A stretch of DNA of 64,000 bases from Mesorhizobium japonicum MAFF 303099 (lineage in GTDB: Bacteria; Pseudomonadota; Alphaproteobacteria; Rhizobiales; Rhizobiaceae): contig NC_002678.2 in NCBI RefSeq assembly GCF_000009625.1, forward strand, positions 2,946,001-3,010,000, read 5' to 3'. Under the pieces are notes generated by a model that was not told the DNA's origin, ran no database searches, and saw only the letters and a program-made list of their open reading frames with translations. Every line of letters begins with the position of its first letter. Position 1 is the stretch's first letter. Below are positions 1-9,043 of this stretch, one piece after another. Both the position numbers and the translations under genes were made by a program.

Positions 1-71
1 GCATGTCCGTCAATGTCGACAACACCATCGACCCGACCAAATCGGCGAACAAGCAGGCCGACCAGCAATGA
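1..71 (+). CDS. C-terminal end of an RND periplasmic adaptor protein (partial)
   Basis: An open frame enters from the left edge and ends at a TGA that overlaps the ATG of the RND permease as ATGA. The visible tail (SVNVDNTIDPTKSANKQADQ) is polar and low in complexity, as is common at the C-terminus of membrane fusion proteins. The assignment rests on position: adaptor genes usually sit directly before the permease and are translationally coupled to it. No domain is visible in the fragment. Confidence 0.6.
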   Translation, partial: MSVNVDNTIDPTKSANKQADQQ

Positions 72-3000
72 GCTTCTCCGATCTCTTCATTCGCCGGCCC
101 GTCCTGTCGACGGTCCTTGGCTGCCTGATCCTGCTCCTGGGTTTCCAGGGCATCTTCAACCTGTCGATCCGGCAGTATCCGAAGGTTGACGAAACCGCGA
201 TCACCATCACGACGGCCTATCCAGGCGCCAGCGCCGACCTGATCCAGGGCTTCATTTCCGCCCCGATCGCGCGCGCCGTCGCCTCGACCGAGAACATCGA
301 CTACGTCACCTCGTCCAGCCGTCCGTCCTCCAGCACCGTGACGGTGCAGATGAAGCTTGGCTCCAACCCCGACGTGGCGCTGACCGAAGTGCTGTCCAAG
401 GTCCAGGGCGTGCGCGGCACCTTGCCGGACGCCTCCAAGGATCCGGTCATCGTCAAGGGCACCGGCCAGCAGTTCGCGATGATGTACATCTCGATGCAGA
501 ATCCGAACATGACGAAGGAGCAGCTGACCGAATATATCGAGCGCGTCATCCGGCCCCGCATGTCGACGGTCGAAGGTGTCGCCGACGTGCAGATCTTCGG
601 CGCCCAGGAATACTCGATGCGCGTCTGGATAGATCCGATCAGGCTTGCAGCGCGCGGCGTGACGGCGGCGGAAGTGCTGACGGCGATCAACAATTCCAAC
701 TTCCTGTCGGCGCCCGGCAATACCCAGAACGAATATGTCGTCTCGTCGATCAGCGTGCGCTCGACGCTGCAGACACCGGAAGCCTTCGCCGAACTGCCCC
801 TGCGCTCGACCGACGGCAATGTGGTGCGGCTGCGCGACGTCGCCCGCGTCGAACTCGGCGCCGCCAACACCGATACCAGGGTCAGCTTCAACGGCAAGCC
901 TGGTACCTTCCTGGCCATCTTCCCGACCCCGGCAGCCAACCCGCTGACTACGGCGGCAGCGCTCACCAAGCTTGTGCCGCAGATCCAGGAAACGCTGCCG
1001 AAAGGCATGACGATCGAGGTCGTCTACGACGCGACCGGGCAGATCAGCGCCTCGATCGAGGAGGTGTTCAAGACCATCGGCGAGGCGGTTGCCATCGTCG
1101 TCGTGGTCATCCTCCTGTTCCTTGGCTCGTTCCGTTCGGTGATGATGCCGATCATCACCATTCCGCTGTCGTTGATCGGCGTCTGCTTCCTGTTGTTTGC
1201 GGTGGGCTATTCGATCAACCTTCTGTCGCTGCTGGCCATGGTGCTGGCGATCGGTCTTGTGGTCGATGACGCCATCGTGGTGGTGGAGAACATCCACCGC
1301 CACATGGAAGAAGACCACATGACGCCCATGCAGGCCGCGTTCAGCGGTATGCGCGAAATCGCGTCGGCCATTGTCGCCATGACCATGACGCTGGCCGCCG
1401 TGTTCGCGCCGCTGGCCTTCACCGGCGGCCTGACCGGCGCGCTGTTCCGCGAATTCGCGGTGACGCTCGCCGGCTCGGTCGTGCTGTCGGGCGTCATCGC
1501 CGTCACCATCACCCCGATGATGTCGGCGCGCCTGTTGAAGGCCGGCACGCCAGGCCGTTTCCAGCGCATTGTCGACGGCATTTTCGCGCGGGTCGAGCAC
1601 GTCTATGAGCGTGCCGTCACCGGTTCGCTGAACTATCGTCCTTTGACGCTGATCATCGTGCTGGCGCTCGTCGGCGTGACCGGCTTCATGTTCACCAAGA
1701 CCTCGAGCGAGCTGGCGCCGGAAGAGGATCAGGGCTTCCTGCTCTCGCTCGTGACCGCACCGACCTATGCGACATCGGATTACACCGAAACCTATGTGAA
1801 CCAGATGCTCGGCCTGGTGAGGGATATTCCGGAAACCCGGGCACAATTCTCGGCGGTCGCCTTCGGCGGCACGACGAACAGCGCCTTCGTCGGTTTTGCC
1901 TTCAAGGATTGGGCGGAGCGCAAGCGCAATTCCAAGGAACTGCAGGCCGACATCACGGCTCGTCTCGCCAAGGTGGCGGGCGTGCAGGCCTTCGTCTTCG
2001 CACCGCCGACGCTGCCGGGCTCCGGTGGCGGCCTGCCGATCGCCCTGGTGGTGCGCTCGACCGGCGATTCCGCGGAAGTGTACAAGGCGGCCGAGCAGAT
2101 CAAGAACAAGGCCCAGGCCTCCGGCCGTTTCATCGTCGTGCAGAACTCGATGTCTTATGACTCGCCGCAAGTGACGGTGACCATCGACCGCGACCGCGCC
2201 GCCGCGCTCAACCTGCCGATCGCCGATATCGGCCGCACGCTGACGCTGCTGGTCGGCGGCGCCGAAGTGGCGCAGTTCGACCGCGACTCCAACAGCTACG
2301 ACATCATCCCCCAGGTGCCGCAGCAGTTCCGCGACAACCCCGAAAGGCTCGGCGAGTATTTCGTGCGCAGCGTCACGGGCGAGATGGTACCGCTGTCGGC
2401 CGTGGTGAATATCTCCAACAATGCCTCGCCGGCGGCGATCGAACAGTTCAATCAGCTGAATTCGTCGACCATCTCGGCGCTGCCGCTGCCCGGCGTCACC
2501 ACTGGCGACGGGTTGAAGGTCCTCGAGGATATCGCCAGGGAGAGCCTGCCCGACACCTTCTTCATCGACTATTCCGGCCAGTCCCGGCAGGAGAAGGAAC
2601 AGGGCAACACCATCCTGATCGCTTTCGCAGCGGCCGTCATTGTCATCTACCTGGTGCTGGCGGCGCAGTTTGAAAGCTTCCGCGACCCGCTGATCATCAT
2701 GATGGCGGTGCCGCTGTCGATCTTCGGCGCGATCGTGCCGCTCAATCTCGGCCTCGGCACGCTCAACATCTACACGCAGGTCGGTCTGATCACGCTGATC
2801 GGCCTGATCACCAAGCACGGCATCCTGCTGGTCGAATTCGCCAACCAGCAGCGCGAGGCGCATGGCATGCGGCGGCGCGACGCCATCATCGCCTCGGCCA
2901 AGGTGCGCCTGCGGCCGATCCTGATGACGACGGCGGCGATGGCGCTGGGCGTCGTACCGCTGATCACATCGAGCGGCGCCGGTGCGGCGGCCCGCTATTC

Positions 3001-3151
3001 GATGGGCCTGGTCATCTTCACCGGCATTCTCGTCGGCACCATGTTCACGCTCTTCGTCGTGCCCATGTTCTACACCTTCATCGCCAGCAAGGACCTGCCG
3101 CATCTTGCGGAAAAGCCGGATCCGAGGCTGATGCCGGCATTGCCAGACTGA
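68..3151 (+). CDS. RND multidrug efflux permease (AcrB/MexB-like, HAE1 family)
   Basis: At 1027 aa this is full length for the inner-membrane pump of a tripartite efflux system, which exports hydrophobic compounds using the proton gradient. It opens with FIRRPVLSTVLGCLILLLG, the usual first membrane helix, followed by a large periplasmic loop. The proton-relay segment LAIGLVVDDAIVVVENIHRH with its Asp pair lies near residue 400, and a second membrane block starts near residue 860, giving the standard 12-helix duplicated layout. The ATGA overlap with the upstream frame suggests coupling to an adaptor. No outer-membrane factor follows, so the system probably borrows a TolC-type channel. A strong terminator follows directly. 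The substrate cannot be read from sequence. Confidence 0.95.
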   Translation: MSFSDLFIRRPVLSTVLGCLILLLGFQGIFNLSIRQYPKVDETAITITTAYPGASADLIQGFISAPIARAVASTENIDYVTSSSRPSSSTVTVQMKLGSNPDVALTEVLSKVQGVRGTLPDASKDPVIVKGTGQQFAMMYISMQNPNMTKEQLTEYIERVIRPRMSTVEGVADVQIFGAQEYSMRVWIDPIRLAARGVTAAEVLTAINNSNFLSAPGNTQNEYVVSSISVRSTLQTPEAFAELPLRSTDGNVVRLRDVARVELGAANTDTRVSFNGKPGTFLAIFPTPAANPLTTAAALTKLVPQIQETLPKGMTIEVVYDATGQISASIEEVFKTIGEAVAIVVVVILLFLGSFRSVMMPIITIPLSLIGVCFLLFAVGYSINLLSLLAMVLAIGLVVDDAIVVVENIHRHMEEDHMTPMQAAFSGMREIASAIVAMTMTLAAVFAPLAFTGGLTGALFREFAVTLAGSVVLSGVIAVTITPMMSARLLKAGTPGRFQRIVDGIFARVEHVYERAVTGSLNYRPLTLIIVLALVGVTGFMFTKTSSELAPEEDQGFLLSLVTAPTYATSDYTETYVNQMLGLVRDIPETRAQFSAVAFGGTTNSAFVGFAFKDWAERKRNSKELQADITARLAKVAGVQAFVFAPPTLPGSGGGLPIALVVRSTGDSAEVYKAAEQIKNKAQASGRFIVVQNSMSYDSPQVTVTIDRDRAAALNLPIADIGRTLTLLVGGAEVAQFDRDSNSYDIIPQVPQQFRDNPERLGEYFVRSVTGEMVPLSAVVNISNNASPAAIEQFNQLNSSTISALPLPGVTTGDGLKVLEDIARESLPDTFFIDYSGQSRQEKEQGNTILIAFAAAVIVIYLVLAAQFESFRDPLIIMMAVPLSIFGAIVPLNLGLGTLNIYTQVGLITLIGLITKHGILLVEFANQQREAHGMRRRDAIIASAKVRLRPILMTTAAMALGVVPLITSSGAGAAARYSMGLVIFTGILVGTMFTLFVVPMFYTFIASKDLPHLAEKPDPRLMPALPD

Positions 3152-3160
3152 TAGAAGCCA

Positions 3161-3194
3161 AAAAAAGAGGCCGGGAATTCCCGGCCTCTTTTTT
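3161..3194. terminator. Bidirectional intrinsic terminator
   Basis: A perfect 15-bp stem (A6, GAGGCCGGG) with an AATT loop runs into its complement ending in T6. The A-run and T-run make it usable from both sides: it ends the RND operon on the plus strand and the L,D-transpeptidase on the minus strand. Confidence 0.9.
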
Positions 3195-3275
3195 TGGCTG
3201 CGCTCGATACCGCCGGGATATTCCGGAGGGAGTCCTGGACTTGCGCGGCAGTCCGCCGGCCCGTTCCTCAGCCTG

Positions 3276-3731
3276 CTACTTGACGATGACGATGCTGGTG
3301 TTGGCCGGCCCGAAGGTCTCGACAAGCTGATAGAAATCGGCGGCATTGTCCGGGTGCAGCCGCACGCAGCCATGCGAGGCCGGCTGGCCGAGGCGCTTGA
3401 TGGCATAGGTGGCGTGCACCGCGTAGCCGCCGCTGAAGAACACGGAGTGCGGCATCGGCGCGTTGTCGTACTTCTTCGAATACCACATCTCATGCATGCG
3501 CGTTGGCTTGAACGAGCCGGTCGGCGTCACATGCGCCCTGTCGCCGGTGGAAACCTTCCAGGCGAAGGTCGGCCGTCCATCGACCGAGACCTCCATGATC
3601 TGCTGCGAAAGCGAGACCCGCGCCACGATCTTGTTGGCGGCATGGGCTGCGTTGACGCCGAACAGAAGCGCTGCACCCGTGAACGCAGCGGCGGCGATGT
3701 TGATGAGCTTGGCGGAAATGGTGGTGTGCAT
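3276..3731 (-). CDS. L,D-transpeptidase (YkuD domain), exported
   Basis: This 151-aa protein has a hydrophobic signal segment at about residues 8-31 (AAAAFTGAALLFGVNAAHA) and then a YkuD domain. The catalytic block holds His106 (HATYAIKRLG) and Cys122 in ASHGCVRL, the hallmark of the family. Such enzymes form 3-3 crosslinks in peptidoglycan or attach envelope proteins to it in the periplasm. The protein has only the catalytic domain, with no LysM or other binding module, which is common among short rhizobial paralogues. It is a single gene that converges on the RND operon terminator. Its exact role among several likely paralogues is unknown. Confidence 0.92.
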   Translation of the reverse strand: MHTTISAKLINIAAAAFTGAALLFGVNAAHAANKIVARVSLSQQIMEVSVDGRPTFAWKVSTGDRAHVTPTGSFKPTRMHEMWYSKKYDNAPMPHSVFFSGGYAVHATYAIKRLGQPASHGCVRLHPDNAADFYQLVETFGPANTSIVIVK

Positions 3732-4071
3732 GATGTCCCCTCTCTCTGCCGGTCAGGCCGGCTCCAATTCGATGAACGGCTTATCGTTGCGGCGTGTTTC
3801 GAGGAGATTTCGCGAAATGCTCGTTTGTGTTTCGAATCTGTTTCCTCTGGTTAACGGGCCAAGCGATCACCGTAACGACGATCGCACCCGAAGACGGCGG
3901 CGAGATGCAGCACATAGGTATTCCCGGCAAAACGAAAGTTCGAGTTACCTCCATATGAAAGATTAGAGGCCAATCTCGAAACCAACCAGCAACAGAGCGC
4001 GGCTTTGGGCGGCATGATCCGGATACGGGCCACACGCAGGGTTGACGTAACGAAAGCAGACGGCAACGACC
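3732..4071. other. Intergenic region, no gene recognised
   Basis: These 340 bases separate the transpeptidase start from the next small gene and must hold its minus-strand promoter. I see no convincing coding frame, strong hairpin, or EcfG-type promoter here. Confidence 0.5.
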
Positions 4072-4404
4072 ATGGGAACGAAAACGAACACACGGTTCTG
4101 GCTCTTCAGGATCAGCATCGCGGCGGCAGTCACAGGCGGTGTCGGCACGGTTGCCGGCGGCCCGGTGGCAAAGCTGGCGGCGATGAGTTCGAGCGAGATC
4201 TCTACCCTGCACGTCGCCCTGTTTTCCGCCTCGGTCTGGATTGTTTCCAGCCTGCGCATTACCCGGCTCAAGGACCTCTGGCGGGTTGGCCTTCGGTTGC
4301 TGGCATTGCGCGGCCCCTCCGGCAACTTGCTGCCGAGAGGACCGAAGGCCCGCGCCGCAGCGGGGGGCTCCGTGAGCGGCGCGGGCACTTCGGGAGTTTC
4401 CTGA
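4072..4404 (+). CDS. Small hypothetical membrane protein
   Basis: This 110-aa frame starts MGTKTNTRFWLFRISIAAAV and has two hydrophobic stretches (about residues 9-33 and 45-60), then a basic region and an Ala/Gly/Pro-rich tail. I do not recognise a family. The ribosome binding site is weak. It is followed 48 bp later by another tiny membrane-protein frame with a better ribosome binding site, so the two may be co-transcribed. Coding status is moderately supported by the membrane-like profile only. Confidence 0.45.
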   Translation: MGTKTNTRFWLFRISIAAAVTGGVGTVAGGPVAKLAAMSSSEISTLHVALFSASVWIVSSLRITRLKDLWRVGLRLLALRGPSGNLLPRGPKARAAAGGSVSGAGTSGVS

Positions 4405-4452
4405 AGCGACCCGCGACATATTCATTTTTGAGGAATTCTGGGAGTTGGAACA

Positions 4453-4620
4453 ATGAAGACGAAATTCGCCGCCTCGGTGCTTTCCGCACTGCTCTATGCG
4501 CAGGGCCTGCTTGGCTTTGCCGCCCTGGCCACCGTGCTCCTCAAGGAGCGTGCTCACGCGAACGAACTCGTCGTGAGCAGCGACATGCCATCGGGGCCGT
4601 CGCTGCTGGTGGTGCGCTGA
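4453..4620 (+). CDS. Very small single-span membrane protein (55 aa)
   Basis: The frame starts MKTKFAASVLSALLYAQGLL, continues as one hydrophobic helix (LGFAALATVLL) and ends in a short polar tail. A GGAG sequence sits 8 nt before the ATG. It could be a signal peptide with a short exported tail or a single-span membrane peptide. No family is recognised. It follows the 110-aa frame on the same strand. Confidence 0.45.
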   Translation: MKTKFAASVLSALLYAQGLLGFAALATVLLKERAHANELVVSSDMPSGPSLLVVR

Positions 4621-4687
4621 ACCGCGAGAGCATCGGCAGGAGGAAAATCCGATGCTCAGCCAGAAAGATAGCCCGGGTACGCCGCCG

Positions 4688-5398
4688 TCAGTCGGTGAAT
4701 TGCCGTGGCGGATCGAACCGGTAGCCCGCGCCACGTATGGTGGTGATGGTCTCTGTGTCGAGCTTGCGGCGCAGCCGCACGATGCGCGAATCGATCGAAC
4801 GATCGAAGGCGTCGGCATTCTCGGCCGGTGCCGCGGCGATGATGTCGTCACGCGTCAGCACCTTGCGGGGGCTCGCCAGGAACAGCCTGAGCAGCGCCAC
4901 CTGGCCGGGCGAAAGCTGTTCCTCGGTACCGGACCGGTGCATGACGATGGCCGATCTCAAATCGACGGTCGCGTTCTCCAGCACGATCAGTTCCTGCGTG
5001 CCCCTGCCACGACGCGACAGCAGGCCGCCGACCCTGGCGGCAAGCTCCCTGACATTGAGCGGGCTTTCGACGACGTCGGCCGCACCCAGTTCGAGCGCCA
5101 GAACCTTGTCGACGAGATCGGACGGCCGGCAGATCAGGATGAAATCAGGGCCGTCCCGGCCGCCCTCGCCCTGGCCGCCATAACGCCTGAGCAGATCCCG
5201 CCCTTCCGCCTGGCTGAGACTGTCACCGACGACAACGACATCAATGCCTCCGCCCGCCAGCAGCGATTCCGCCTCCCAGGGCTGCCGCGCCTGGCGCACA
5301 TCATGGCCACGCCGCTCGAGATGGTCGGCAAGTTCGGTCGCGACCACGTCGGCGACGGAAACAAGCGCAATGACGGCTCGTGCAGCCATGTTTTCCAA
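4688..5398 (-). CDS. Atypical OmpR-type response regulator with degenerate receiver domain
   Basis: The 236-aa protein has a receiver-like fold (about residues 8-128) and a C-terminal winged helix (about 135-232) with RSIDSRIVRLRRKLD and TTIRGAGYRF, typical of OmpR/PhoB DNA-binding domains. The receiver lacks the usual chemistry. The N-terminal acidic pair is replaced in IALVSVAD, the phospho-acceptor position is Gly58 (VVVVGDS, with an Asp one place later), and the conserved Lys of the KPF motif is Ser112 (ESPL). It probably works without phosphorylation. It is divergent from a canonical regulator whose furthest upstream start is only 24 bp away, so the two may control each other. Confidence 0.88.
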   Translation of the reverse strand: MENMAARAVIALVSVADVVATELADHLERRGHDVRQARQPWEAESLLAGGGIDVVVVGDSLSQAEGRDLLRRYGGQGEGGRDGPDFILICRPSDLVDKVLALELGAADVVESPLNVRELAARVGGLLSRRGRGTQELIVLENATVDLRSAIVMHRSGTEEQLSPGQVALLRLFLASPRKVLTRDDIIAAAPAENADAFDRSIDSRIVRLRRKLDTETITTIRGAGYRFDPPRQFTD

Positions 5399-5482
5399 CC
5401 GTTCCCTTGCAACCGGATATGAGTGCTGGACATGATGTTTATACCCAATCTACTTTCCACTGAAAGTGGGAGCGAGAGCATC

Positions 5483-6208
5483 GTGCGGGCAAGAATAGTG
5501 ATCGTCGAGGACGAGCCCGACCTGAGGGACGCGGTTGCCGAATATCTCGGCGCCGCCGGCTATGATGTGGCGACCGCCGAAACGGCCGCCGCCGCGCGCA
5601 GCCTGATCGAGACCCAAGCCTTCCATCTGGCCATTCTCGACATCGCCATGCCCGGCGAGGACGGGCTGTCGCTCGGCCGCTGGCTGCGCTCGAGAATGCC
5701 GATCGGCATCATCTACGCGACCGCCGCCGGCACGGCGCTCGACCGCATCGTCGGGCTGGAGCTCGGAGCCGACGACTATATCGTCAAGCCATACGAACTG
5801 CGCGAAGTGCTGGCGAGGGTGCGCAGCGTGCTGCGGCGCGTTCCGCAGCCGACCGAACTGCTCGACAGGAAGACCAGGACGGACCGCCGTTCCGTCACCT
5901 TCGGCCCGTTCCAGGCCGATCTCGACGGCAGGCTGGTCACCGGCGCCAACGGCACCGTGATCGACATGGCCAAGAGCGAATTCGACGTGCTGGAGGTTTT
6001 CCTGACCCGCGCCAACCGGCTGCTGACCCGCGCCGCGATCTCGGAGGCGATCGGCTTCACCGAGGATCCGGAATCGTCGCGCGCCGTCGACATCCGCATC
6101 ATGCGCCTGCGCAAGAAAATCGAGGCCGATCCGGCCAACCCGAAATTCCTGCGCACGGTGCGCGGCGAAGGCTATATCTTCTCGCTGCCGACCGGCGACA
6201 GCAACTGA
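5483..6208 (+). CDS. OmpR-family response regulator, canonical receiver
   Basis: The receiver has the acidic pair (VIVEDEPDL), phospho-acceptor Asp in AILDIAMPGEDG and Lys in VKPYELREVLARV; the C-terminal winged helix ends RTVRGEGYIFSLP. I chose the GTG start because GGGAG lies about 10 nt upstream and it leaves 84 bp between the divergent genes. An in-frame ATG at 5423 would add 20 unconserved residues. A hybrid sensor kinase follows 94 bp downstream on the same strand and is a plausible partner. The target genes are unknown. Confidence 0.9.
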   Translation: MRARIVIVEDEPDLRDAVAEYLGAAGYDVATAETAAAARSLIETQAFHLAILDIAMPGEDGLSLGRWLRSRMPIGIIYATAAGTALDRIVGLELGADDYIVKPYELREVLARVRSVLRRVPQPTELLDRKTRTDRRSVTFGPFQADLDGRLVTGANGTVIDMAKSEFDVLEVFLTRANRLLTRAAISEAIGFTEDPESSRAVDIRIMRLRKKIEADPANPKFLRTVRGEGYIFSLPTGDSN

Positions 6209-6302
6209 GCGCGAGGGCCTGTAGGGGTCACAGGTTCACAGCCGTTGTTCGCCGATCGACTGGGCCGATCGGATTGACGTGACTTTGGAATAACGGCTGA
6301 AA

Positions 6303-8390
6303 ATGACGGGCGAAGCAACAAGCAGGGATATGCAGGGTTTCAGGCAGGGCGCGGCGATGGCGGCCGTGCGCGTCGTTCGCCGGCTGCGCGAGGCCGGCGA
6401 CTGGCAGCGCGAGATGGTCGGCATACTGGAAACCCTTTGCCGGGCCATCGAATGCCAGCGCGGCATCCTGTTCCGCTTGCGCGAACTGCCGGGCCAGGGT
6501 TTTGCCCAGTCGGTTGCCGCCTACTGGATCGATCCCGACTTTGGCGGCGAACTGGCCTCGCCGACCGTCATTGTGCAGTCGATCGTCAATTCGGATCCGC
6601 TGCTGGAGCGCGTCGCCGAGGACGAACGGCAGGGCAAGATCTTTGCCGGGCATACGCGCAATCTCGAAGGGTTCCTGAGAACCGATTTCGAAAAGCAGAA
6701 CATCAAGTCGTTCCTGTCGGTGTCGGTCTTCGCCCATGGCCATCTGTGGGGCACGCTCGCCGTCAATGACTGCGTCGACGAGCGCGAATGGACCGACGAG
6801 GAAGAGGCGACGCTGCACATCATCGCGCTCGCCATCGGCGACGCCATCGAACACTCGCCCTCCGACGCCCATGCCAGCGAAGTGATCCGCCGCACCATGC
6901 TGCAGGCTTCCCTCGACGCCATCATCGTCATCGACGAGGCCGGATCGATCATCGAATTCAATCCTGCCGCCGAAAAGATGTTCGGCTTCCAGCGCAGCGA
7001 TATCCTCGGCAAGGACCTGCTCGACACCGTCGTGCCGGAATACTACCGCAAGGGCTATTCCTCGGGCGCCGACTACATGTCGGGCCGCGGTGCGCCGATG
7101 GTCGGCCAAAGGCTCGAGACCGTGACGCAGAATGCCGCCGGCGAGGTGTTTCCGATCGAGCTGACGGCGACCGAGATGCGCGTCGCCGACCGCCGCCTGA
7201 TCTTCGGCTCGATCCGCGACCTGCGCGACAGGCTGCGCGCAGAGGAAGAGATCAACCGGCAGCGCGAGAAGCTGCACCAGAACGAGAAGATGGCGGCGAT
7301 GGGCTCGCTGCTTGCCGGCGTTTCGCACGAGCTCAACAACCCGCTGGCGGTGGTGGTCGCGCAATCGACGCTGCTGCACGAATTCGCCTCCGACCCGCAG
7401 ACCAAGGTCCGCGCCGAGAAGGTGCGTGCCGCGGCCGAGCGTTGCGGCCGCATCGTCAAGAGCTTCCTGTCGATGGTCCGGCTTCATCCCGCGGCCCAGG
7501 CCGAGACCGATCTCAACCAGGTGATCCGCGCTGCCCTTGAGGTGACCGCCTATGGCGCACGCTCGAGCGGCATCATCATCGACACCGATTTCGCGCCCGG
7601 TCCGCTGCTGGCCATGGCGGACGCCGACCACGTGACGCAGGTGGCGGCCAATTTCCTCATCAACAGCCAGCACGCGCTGGCAGGCATTGCCGGCGACCGG
7701 CTGATCAAGGTGCGGACCTTCCGCAGCGATCGCGACAATCCCTGCTTCTCGGTCGAGGACAACGGGCCTGGCATTCCCGAAGCGATCCGCAACCGCATCT
7801 TCGAATCCTACTTCACCACCAAGCCGGTTGGTGTGGGCACCGGCATCGGCCTGTCGATCTCGAAATCGATCATCGAGCGGCACAATGGCAATGTCTGGTT
7901 CGAGGAAGTGGAGCCCCGAGGCGCGCGTTTCGTTGTCCAGTTGCCGCCCATTTCGACGGGCATCGCCGCTGCCGGCGAAAGCCAGCCACGCTCGAGCGGC
8001 CTGCGTCATGCCTTGATCATCGACGACGAGCCTGATGTCGCGGGCTCCTTGTCCGACATTCTCGAATTGATGGGCATCAAGTCGCGCATCGCGCCGGTGT
8101 GGGAATCGGGCGCCGCCACCTTGAGCGGCCACATACCGCCCGACATCGTCTTTTCGGACCTGCGCATGCCCGGCACATCAGGCATGGCCATCTACCGCGA
8201 GCTGCTTGCCGAGCGGCCCGAACTGGCACGGCGTTTCGTGCTGGTCACCGGCGATCTCATCGGCGCCAAGGCGGAAATCGAAGCCTTGCCGGCGCAGCAG
8301 CGGCCGCAGATCCTGGAAAAGCCGTTCAGCACGCTGGACGTGCGCAGCGTGCTTTCATCCATTGCTGAGCAGGCCGCGTTGAAGGGCTAG
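6303..8390 (+). CDS. Hybrid sensor histidine kinase (GAF-PAS-HisKA-HATPase-REC)
   Basis: This 695-aa soluble kinase has a GAF-like domain (about residues 20-175), a PAS domain (190-310, with IIEFNPAAEKMFGF), a HisKA domain with phospho-acceptor His342 in GVSHELNNPLAVV, an ATPase domain (435-555, VEDNGPGIP and GTGIGLSISKSI) and a C-terminal receiver with Asp619 (IVFSDLRMPG). There are no membrane helices, so it senses a cytoplasmic signal. It sits just downstream of the canonical OmpR regulator. The terminal receiver suggests a phosphorelay, or feedback on the kinase; no HPt protein is encoded nearby. Confidence 0.93.
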   Translation: MTGEATSRDMQGFRQGAAMAAVRVVRRLREAGDWQREMVGILETLCRAIECQRGILFRLRELPGQGFAQSVAAYWIDPDFGGELASPTVIVQSIVNSDPLLERVAEDERQGKIFAGHTRNLEGFLRTDFEKQNIKSFLSVSVFAHGHLWGTLAVNDCVDEREWTDEEEATLHIIALAIGDAIEHSPSDAHASEVIRRTMLQASLDAIIVIDEAGSIIEFNPAAEKMFGFQRSDILGKDLLDTVVPEYYRKGYSSGADYMSGRGAPMVGQRLETVTQNAAGEVFPIELTATEMRVADRRLIFGSIRDLRDRLRAEEEINRQREKLHQNEKMAAMGSLLAGVSHELNNPLAVVVAQSTLLHEFASDPQTKVRAEKVRAAAERCGRIVKSFLSMVRLHPAAQAETDLNQVIRAALEVTAYGARSSGIIIDTDFAPGPLLAMADADHVTQVAANFLINSQHALAGIAGDRLIKVRTFRSDRDNPCFSVEDNGPGIPEAIRNRIFESYFTTKPVGVGTGIGLSISKSIIERHNGNVWFEEVEPRGARFVVQLPPISTGIAAAGESQPRSSGLRHALIIDDEPDVAGSLSDILELMGIKSRIAPVWESGAATLSGHIPPDIVFSDLRMPGTSGMAIYRELLAERPELARRFVLVTGDLIGAKAEIEALPAQQRPQILEKPFSTLDVRSVLSSIAEQAALKG

Positions 8391-8512
8391 AGCAGTTGAC
8401 CGTTTCACTGAAACGGCGAACGGCTCTAACTCTTTGTTTTGACGCAATTCCCAAGGAAAGCGCTACGCGCTTTTCCCGGGGAAAAACCGCTCACACTTTT
8501 CCTGGAATTGCT
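8389..8512 (+). repeat. RIME-like intergenic palindromic repeat, copy 1
   Basis: The first part is an imperfect palindrome (AGAGCAGTT ... AACGGCTCT around CCGTTTC/GAAACGG). The second begins GCAATTCC and ends GGAATTGC, enclosing GAAAGCGCTACGCGC. A closely similar sequence occurs at 38935-39058 and a shortened inverted copy at 20720-20764. The arrangement resembles the RIME elements described in rhizobia; the name is from memory. It overlaps the stop codon of the hybrid kinase. Confidence 0.75.
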
Positions 8513-8549
8513 AAAAAAGAAGCTCCCGGCCGACTGTGCGGCGGGAGCT
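8512..8549 (-). terminator. Intrinsic terminator for the 136-aa gene
   Basis: Read on the minus strand, a GC-rich imperfect stem (AGCTCCCGCCG pairing with CGGCCGGGAGCT) is followed by TCTTTTTT. It lies about 85 bp beyond the stop of the minus-strand gene. Confidence 0.75.
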
Positions 8550-8632
8550 CAATGGAGCGCTGGAGGAGCGCTCGGGGAGGTCAGAGCAGGATCCCGAAAG
8601 GGAACGGTTCCGGGATCACGCTTCGACGGAAA

Positions 8633-9043
8633 TCAGAAAATGTTTGGCGTGTTGGTCAGCGGCGCGGCATTGGCGATCATGCGGATCGCGCGGGCCTTGT
8701 GCGTCCCGGACTGTTCGGCGATGGCGCGCAGGCAATCGACGCTCTCGGCGCCCCATGCCTGCCCCTTGCAGGCAAAGTCGAGCGCCGTCATCGGCAGGCG
8801 AGCGGTCTTGATTGTCGTTGGCGCCCCATCGAGCACATTGGCCGGCGGATTCAGCGAGGCGAAGGCCGGCCCGACTGTCGGCGTGAGCGCCATGCCGATG
8901 ACGGCGCAAGCAGCCAGCCCCATGAACATGGCCATGGGGTGATCGCTGGCGCGTTGGCGTAGCGCCAGTTTCGGGCGGCGGTCAGCGCGCTCCGGAGCCT
9001 GGAGGCGGTGTTCGCTGGTGATGATCTCGACTTTCGCATGCAT
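8633..9043 (-). CDS. Hypothetical single-span membrane/periplasmic protein
   Basis: The 136-aa protein has a basic N-terminal segment of about 35 residues, one hydrophobic helix (MAMFMGLAACAVIGMALT) and a C-terminal part with two cysteines in CKGQAWGAESVDC, which could form a disulfide outside the membrane. The ribosome binding site AAGGGGAAGG lies just before the ATG. No family is recognised. The terminator downstream and the RIME-like repeat separate it from the kinase gene. Confidence 0.7.
   Translation of the reverse strand: MHAKVEIITSEHRLQAPERADRRPKLALRQRASDHPMAMFMGLAACAVIGMALTPTVGPAFASLNPPANVLDGAPTTIKTARLPMTALDFACKGQAWGAESVDCLRAIAEQSGTHKARAIRMIANAAPLTNTPNIF

Noticed and set aside
3781..4851. 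Long minus-strand open frame across the small membrane protein genes
   Set aside because: The product is compositionally biased (Arg, Ser, Pro), has no domain and spans an intergenic region and two better plus-strand frames.
6228..8132. 634-aa minus-strand frame opposite the hybrid kinase
   Set aside because: It is the reverse-strand shadow of a GC-rich gene; the plus strand encodes complete GAF, PAS, kinase and receiver motifs.
8389..8512. Remnant of an insertion sequence
   Set aside because: There is no transposase fragment or target duplication, and similar palindromic sequences recur between genes, which fits a RIME-like repeat.
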